Assembly: GCA_963585895.1 (NCBI GenBank)
Contig: OY757934.1
Location: 35,778,389-35,842,388, forward strand
DNA: 64,000 nt
Direction: 5' to 3'
Source of the DNA: Sepioteuthis lessoniana
Taxonomy: Eukaryota; Mollusca; Cephalopoda; Myopsida; Loliginidae
The notes beneath the pieces are model-generated. The model made no database searches and was not told where the DNA came from. It saw only the letters and a program-made list of their open reading frames with translations. Position numbers and translations under genes: made by a program. Numbering within the stretch: position 1 is the first letter of the stretch; each line of letters starts with the position of its first letter. Of the stretch, positions 57,560 to 64,000 are shown in pieces.

Positions 57560-58730
57560 TATGAGTGAGAATAAAGAAAATTTTTTTAATTAATCTCAGT
57601 AAACTGATGATCCAAATTTGGATAATCTGCTCTCATGTATATCTTTTCCAGGAAACCAGGGTTCAATCCCAGGTTGAGTCATACCAAAGACTTCAAAAAT
57701 GGTACTTGATGCCGACTTGCTTAACACTCAGCATTATAAGGTAAGGATCAAGGGTAGTGGAGCAATCCAGGGAGTGGAGTAGCACCCTCCCCTACACCTC
57801 AGTGTAGTAGCTATTGAAAGGGGAGCCTTCAGGTCACCCTCGACTAAGGTCACCAACTTTACTTACTTTTATGTCTATGGAAAATAAATTAGCAGCAGTT
57901 TTCAGTAGAAATTAAAAGACCATCAAATTTCAACTCACTTTCTTCATGATCAGGGAAAGATATAGCATTTTTTTTCTGCATCAGCCACATATGTAGATTT
58001 TTAATAAATTAACAGCCAAATACATGTGTGAAACATTACAAACTAATTACACGAGCTCCATATCAAAGCTGATAATATTCAAAAAATGCTATTAAAAATA
58101 TTCACATATACTTTTGTCTGTTTTATTTCTAAAAAACAAACTCTTGTCAATAAACACTGACATCTTTTTTGCTACTGTAAAATAGAAATTCTGACAGATT
58201 CATCACAGTAAACTTATATTACTTAAAAAACAAAACAAGAAGCACTTGTCTGTCTCATTTGTTCTATTTCATTCCGATCAGAATAAAAGATAGATTTATG
58301 TAACAAACTGGTTGTGTAAGCTGCTCTTAAGTATTTAATTGACTTTTGGCATAAACATGGTTATTCAAGTGTACTCATATAGAACAACTATAAAATATAT
58401 ATTTCCATGAAAAGTAAAAGCTACATTATCTGGATTCTATTGATTATCTAACAATTGCAAATGGTTACTTTATAAAAGCAACCGCTATTATCTCTGTCTT
58501 TACCATCTTTTACAAAAGCTCAATTGAAATATGGATATATATTGCCAGATGGATCTTTAAGCTACTTTTAAATATTTAATAGGATGGCATCAACCACAAC
58601 AAAATATTTGCATAAAAAGCAAAAGAGATTTGGTGTATTTTGTTAATTCATTACTAAACAAGCTTAATGCACTGGGGGAATTGATGATATACATTAAATG
58701 TCAAATGTAGTAATGAGTTCACCATTTTAT
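57560..58730. repeat. Dispersed repeat, copy 1, interrupted by a SINE
   Basis: CAGTAAACTGATGATCC near 57600, and the later part TACTTTTAAATATTTAATAG, AAAAGCAAAAGAGATTTG, TTAATTCATTACTAAACAAG, TACATTAAATGTCAAATG (58560-58710), recur in order at 60980-61385. The unit has no coding sequence I recognise. Confidence 0.55.
57652..57868 (+). mobile_element. SINE family A copy, 5'-truncated
   Basis: The plus strand starts at the B-box part (CAGGGTTCAATCCCAGGTTG). It continues GTCATACCAAAGACTTC, AACACTCAGCATTATAAGGT, TCAGTGTAGTAGCTATTGAA and CACCAACTTTACTTACTTTT. It lies within the dispersed repeat. Confidence 0.85.
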
Positions 58731-58811
58731 TTATTCATTCATTTATTTTTTTATTTTATCATTTTACATAGATCACTTTAACAAGATAGTATATATTAAA
58801 TTCACCATATA

Positions 58812-60105
58812 CAGTCACATCCAATATTAGGGAATGATGGTTTTAAAATAATTTTAAAATTCCAGTTGTAGATTCAAATGCTACTAATTTGCATAAAAAA
58901 GAACCATGGATTAAAAAATTATAGAACAAAAGCTATCTATTACAAAAAACATACAATCCATAATTAGAGAACATAATCATTTATATCTATGGATGATTCC
59001 TAAAAATATGTAAATGTTTCCAATGAAATATGGCAACATTTCAATGTAAACAAATATTCCTTATTCTTCTACAATATTATTTTTAAAGTTAGTGCAGTAA
59101 CAAGTCATTGTAAGTTTGACAAATCACTCAGGTATCAAGTTATCACACTAATAACTTAAAGGATGATGATTTCTGCAATTGCTAAAGAAGTTAATTATTC
59201 TAAGAGTGTAATTTTTAGAATAGCTTTATGAGAATACTGGCTCCTTTAAATCACCTAAAACATTAGAGTGGTCAAATAAAAATGACTCTTCAGCAGAATT
59301 GGCAATTCAAAGGCTTTCTAAGGTAGGATATTTTGGTTCAGCATCAGACATTGTACATCAGATAAAAAAAGAATTTAACATGAAAGTGTCTCAGCATCTA
59401 TGAGAATCAGGACTTCTTGCATGTTCTCCTAATATCAAGTTCCTCATCAACAAGAAACTAGAGTAGCTTTTGCAAATGAGCATGTTGTTTGGACCAATGA
59501 AAAATGAGAATGAATGGTCTTCTATGAATATAATTTGGTTGGCTCCTGTCTGTGGGTGCAACTTTATACAAGATAAAACCCTTTATCATACTGCAAAAGT
59601 GGTAAAATAATTATTTGAAGCTGAAAATGTTGAGGTAATGGCATGGCCTACTCAAGGCTCATATCTCATTCTTATTTAGAATCTTTGGAAGATCACTAGT
59701 GATAATGTTTGGGCAAGAAAACAAGTGATAATGACTCAGATGTGGTAGAAACTCAAACAGGAATAAAACAAAATCATGTAAGTACAATGTAACAAATTAG
59801 TGAAGTTTTATGATCATTGATATTCAAAAGTAATTAAAAGCAACAGACTGTACATGTCTTATTAATATTCTGTATCTTATATTAAATCAATACTGTTAAT
59901 TTACATGTGTATTTACAATTTTGTTATCTAAACTTGGATATTACAGTTTTTCTTATCTATGTTTCTTCATCTTTGATAAATTGAGCATAGTGTAAAGCAA
60001 ATTTCTAAGAATATTTACTGCAATTTTAATAATGACTGATTCAGTTTGAATATAGAATTGGACCTTTTACTTTTAAACTTTTGTTCTTTAATATTGGATG
60101 CAACT
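58812..60105 (+). mobile_element. Tc1-like element, old copy
   Basis: The left end TATACAGTCACATCCAATAT and the reverse complement of the right end, TATAGTTGCATCCAATATTA, form short inverted repeats. Between them decayed plus-strand traces read EHVVWTNEKW, HTAKVVK and NVEVMAWPTQGS, then NLWKITSDNVWARK. These match the catalytic part of Tc1 transposases, where NP.ENLW is normal. Many breaks are present. Confidence 0.75.
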
Positions 60106-60559
60106 ATATTATGTGTCATATAACAATTATATATTATAAACATCAAATCATATATATATAAATGCATTATATATAAGTTATCAGCCCAACCAAGAAAAGA
60201 GTCACTTTTAAAAGTTTTTTATTTTATTTTTATGGTTAAAGAGAAACAATGTACTGTGCTGAACTACAGGAAGAATATGGAAATACATGGTTCTAGGTCA
60301 TTTTTTCTTAGTCAGGCCAAGAACTTTTCAGCACCTTCTTGTAATATCAAATTATATATTACAAATTATATATGATACTGCAGTATCTGTACCAATAGAA
60401 ATCTTACAGTTCTTTTAAAAATTATAATATATGAAATATCTAGATAAAAACAGTTATTATTTAGATGAGTATGAAATGTTATACCATCTCAAAAATTACA
60501 TACAAAATAAGAAAAATCCAATGCATAAATATATTGATGATCATTATTTACATGTCTCT

Positions 60560-60935
60560 GACTTGTCCTCAAATTGATTGTTATATTGACAATATTTTGG
60601 CTACTGTACTCTCCAGCCTCTTCAGGTGTCTTTTATCATAGCTGATTACTTTCAATTCACAAGGGTAGATTCTTCTCATTTTGCTGTCTATACTTTGAAA
60701 CATCTTGTATCAATTAATTACCTTTCTTAGTTATTTCAGCTTTGTAATGATGTTTTTTGTTCTGTAGAAGCTGGGTCCAAATATTGAACTGTCTACCTCA
60801 TGGATTAAATAAAAAGTTTGGTTCAAAATTTCCTGAAGGTTACTAACTACAACAAAACACACCTGAAGAAGATTGGAAGATATAGTGGCTGAAACACTGT
60901 GAATATAATAACTGACATTAGGATAATAGTCTGAG
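60560..60935. mobile_element. Foldback/MITE-like element, about 375 bp
   Basis: The left arm TTATATTGACAATATTTTGG, then CTCTTCAGGTGTCTTTTATC, pairs with the right arm CACCTGAAGAAGATTGGAAG, then GTGGCTGAAACACTGTGAAT. The arms are about 80 bp and imperfect. The family also appears at 40500-40660 and in the outer arms at 4960-5780. Confidence 0.7.
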
Positions 60936-60979
60936 ATGTGTAAATAGTATAAATAGTAACTTCTCATTTTAGAAATTTA

Positions 60980-61385
60980 GACAGATATAGATGATTATTT
61001 TCAATTTATTTTTTTAAATTCATCCCAGTAAACTGATGGACTTGTTACAGACCTATCTGGATTATCTATCTTTGAGTAGATCCTTTCACCACCAGAGTTT
61101 TTGAATATTTGAATTACATTTTCATGGGTACAGATACAACATTTTGATCCTAAGCAAGATGTACAGATACTACACTATTAGTTACTTTTAAATATTTAAC
61201 AAAAAATCAGTCTTAACATAAATGGTAGTAGCAACAAGCAGAATGCAATATTTGTGTAAAAGGCAAAAGAGCCATTCTCAGAATTCTATTAATTCATTAC
61301 CAAACAAGAATAATGGATTGATGGAATTGGTTATGTACATTAAATGTCAAATGCAGTAATGCATTCACTGATCAAATAGCATCAC
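60980..61385. repeat. Dispersed repeat, copy 2
   Basis: This is the partner of 57560-58730, without the SINE: CAGTAAACTGATGGACTTG near 61027, TACTTTTAAATATTTAACAA, AAAAGGCAAAAGAGCC and GTACATTAAATGTCAAATGC. Confidence 0.55.
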
Positions 61386-61389
61386 ATTA

Positions 61390-62750
61390 TCTCATGACTT
61401 CAAGCATATTCCTCAGAAAGCACAAGACTGCATTAACATTCCAAGCAAGTATTTATCCCCTTAGGATATCATTGTTAATACTTTTGCAAAAAAGTAAAAA
61501 AAAATCTTTTCCTACTTTGTTCTCTAAGAGTTGCTTTTTTATCTAGTTTATGCTAACAAACATCACTAACAAGCATCCATGAAGAAAAATCAATCTTTTT
61601 CAAGGCTAGTTTATTGTCTTACCACTCAGTTGATATTTGATGTGGTTGAATTCTGTCAAAATGCTCCAGATTTATAATGAATGTCCTCTTTATTCTAAGA
61701 CCTATATTTTATATAGCAAATGACTACTGTATTGATATTAGCTACCAGCTAAAAAAAAACACCCTTTCCATTTGTTTTTGAATTTGTTTTTAAGGAACTG
61801 ATTGAATCTTATTTCCAACTCCGTATATTGACTGGCACTCTTTGACTGGCCTTTCAACAAACCTTATGTAGAATATTACTTTTTTATCTAACTGTCTACA
61901 TTGTTATAACAGTTTTGCATGCTTAAGTTCACTAATAAATATGCAGTCTAATGATGATAAAAATATTTATTTTATAACTGTTTAATATAAAATACAATCT
62001 CCATCTTTGCTAATGCATTTATATCTGTGGTTAATTAATTTATCACATAGATAGAATATAATCCAGTAAAAGTTTTGGATCAAAATTCAGCAAATTAACT
62101 TATTGATCTACTCTCATATGTATTTAATTCCATTACAATGCCAAAGATAATTTAGATAAATTATTACTTGGAAATATTCTATCATATTCTTTTTAAAATA
62201 TTGATCTTGTTTTAGATCTGGGTATATAGGTGGTCAGATATCTTCAAAATATTATCAAATAAGAAACAGAATGCTTGAAAATTTATGATCATTTGTTAAT
62301 TGTCAATGTCTATTTTATTTTATTTTAACATTTTGTATTTTAGATGTTAATATCATATTCCAACTTTTCACCACCTTTTCAGTATGATGGAATTCACTTA
62401 AGTTGGATATTTAGTTAAATGAGTACTCTCCTCTACATATGGACTATATCTATAGTAGTACAGGAATTTGATAATGAGTATGTGGTATTCATTGAGACTA
62501 CCAGTATCCTATTCTTATAATGCATTAGTCTATCTAAGGAAAACTAACATAGAATATTTCAGTAAGGAAAAACAAGTCTATTTAGACTATAATGACAAAC
62601 ATTTTATAAACACACATAGTATACATAATTAAGAAACATGACATGCATAGTACACACAATAAAGAAACATGACATACTATCCCAAAGAGTAAAAAAAAGG
62701 TATGTCAGCTGTTTCCCAGAACCAACAGGGCGATAGAGGCAGTTAAAACT
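61390..62750. other. Intronic stretch, nothing recognised
   Basis: AT-rich with no exon recognised. Near 62050-62130 a weak third trace of the dispersed repeat may be present. Confidence 0.4.
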
Positions 62751-62753
62751 TAC

Positions 62754-62854
62754 ATTTTTCTGGTGTAGGGAAATGGTCGATGAGGGACAATATGCATGCA
62801 CTTGCTGGTTGTAAAATCGGAAACTAAAGGCAGGTTCTTTCCGGCTGGTGTCTG
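62754..62854 (-). other. Exon-like segment, function unknown
   Basis: A 101-base stretch of raised GC content on the minus strand. It is open in one frame (DTSRKEPAFSFRFYNQQVHA, YCPSSTISLHQKN), with AG (TTTTTGATAG) before it and GTAAGTTTT after it. It would end in phase 0, the phase in which the next known PDE1 exon at 45769 begins. It does not resemble the N-terminal PDE1 sequence I know and has no start codon. It may be an untranslated or alternative exon, or chance. Confidence 0.2.
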
Positions 62855-62859
62855 CTATC

Positions 62860-64000
62860 AAAAAGATATAGAACTCACTTCTCAAAATGTCACATGACCA
62901 AACATCATGTGATTCTTGAAAGCTCTACTTACAACTCCCAAAAAGAGAGGCCACTATGTTTAGTTCACGACCAGCAGTAACAGCATTAATAGAAGTAATT
63001 GTAAATAAAAATTAGCATAACAATTCCTGAACACCAAAATGCATATGACTGTGATATCTCAGAACACAAAGGAGTTCATAATATGACAAATACTTATACA
63101 TAAGTGAAACTAAAATAAAAACAAACAAATAATTCTGGAATAAGTGATGGGCCTGAAGCTACAAGAAAAATAAATAAAAATATAAATTAGTATTACTAAA
63201 GGAGCTATAACTATCAAGGAAACTCAAAGAATTGACAAAACTCAACATGACAGCATAACATAAGCCAAAAGATTGGATTATTAGAATAACTAGACAAACA
63301 ACAAGACCCAATATCAGATCAAATTTATCTGAAGTGGAAGAAAAAAAAAAACTAAAATGAATATAATTCAAGAACCTTTTCCTCAAAATTCAATTTTACA
63401 GACTAGTTGTTTCAATGACTGATGTATTCCTAATATTTTTTTGCCAATCTTATCTACTTTTAGTTTTTGCCAGTTTTCATTGTCACTATCTTTCATGAGC
63501 ACATCTTATGAAAGCTATTGCATTTCAATAAAAATTTGTTGAGAATGAAAACTACTCTATAATAAGAATCATGTTTGGACTATATTTTTTATTTATTAAT
63601 GAATGTTTCTTAATGTTATCAAATCACTTCTAATATTGTTACATTATATGTAAGACATGCTAATTTCTTCAAATAATCAAATTTTCAGTTTATTGTGCTA
63701 AAGAAAAATTATGTTTTGGTAGAAATTGTGAAGAAATATGTAAGACAGTAGTTGCCAAACTTCGTGTCACAGCACAATTTTGAAGTCACATTATTCTTGT
63801 TTTTCATATGTAATTCATAAAAAAAAGAAGATATTTATATATTTTCACTTAAATGGTAAAGTATTATTAATAATTACATTGTTATTCAGTAAATTTAGAA
63901 TAGTTATGAAAAAGAATATGGGTTTGATGTTTCTTAGCAACATTTTCTATATTAGAACATACATGAGACTGAAACAGATTCTCATTTCCTCTTTTTTGTA
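62860..64000. other. Intronic stretch, nothing recognised
   Basis: AT-rich with no exon or clear repeat to the right edge. Confidence 0.45.

Larger units (their letters stand above)
45770..64000 (-). other. PDE1: Probable large 5' intron of PDE1
   Basis: No sequence resembling the N-terminal PDE1 blocks (for example AVQAG.F.ERM.RR) is recognised on the minus strand in this interval. It is filled with transposons. This is inference from absence. Confidence 0.6.

Overview
The window looks like intron-rich, AT-rich, repeat-laden animal DNA from a lophotrochozoan, most likely a coleoid cephalopod (octopus- or squid-like). The evidence is long introns, dense (TA)n tracts, several tRNA-derived SINE families, RTE and R4/Dong-type LINEs, many mariner/Tc1 copies, and TTAGGG-type telomere-like motifs. 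I could not run a database search, so the species call is an inference.

One host gene is clearly present, on the minus strand: a calmodulin-dependent cyclic nucleotide phosphodiesterase (PDE1). Ten coding exons can be placed between 45769 and 1. They run in order from the start of the catalytic domain (NLDDWSFDVF) through the metal-binding motifs and the nucleotide-selecting glutamine to a C-terminal tail that leaves the window at its left edge. Every splice junction has GT/AG ends and every codon phase closes across the introns, so the catalytic domain looks intact. The N-terminal calmodulin-binding exons are not seen and should lie beyond 64000, so 45770-64000 is probably one very large 5' intron. 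A weak exon-like candidate sits at 62754-62854.

Almost everything else is intronic mobile DNA. From left to right: R4/Dong-like LINE copies (268-3868, 9188-9880, 10372-10775, 33885-34378, 36014-37225), nearly all ending in (TAA)n; foldback elements at 4960-5780, 28425-28665 and 60560-60935; two tRNA-derived SINE families, here called A and B, several with target-site duplications; a Tc1 element with nested repeats at its ends (17051-18597) and a second Tc1 at 58812-60105; mariner copies at 21326-22830, 26420-27175 and 49659-54014; a retroposon with an internal tandem array (31838-32493, 46348-46748 and an older copy at 22978-24000); solo LTR fossils at 23716-23905 and 47808-48441; and a near full-length RTE LINE (50281-53338) inserted inside the mariner at 49659-54014.

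Nesting gives a relative order of events: a SINE inside a mariner, an RTE inside a mariner, a SINE and a solo LTR inside an older tandem-repeat retroposon. The points most worth following up are TTAGGG filler at the deletion junctions of two different mariner families, the tandem-array retroposon, the duplicated splice donor of one PDE1 exon, and a CRE-containing solo LTR inside the PDE1 intron.
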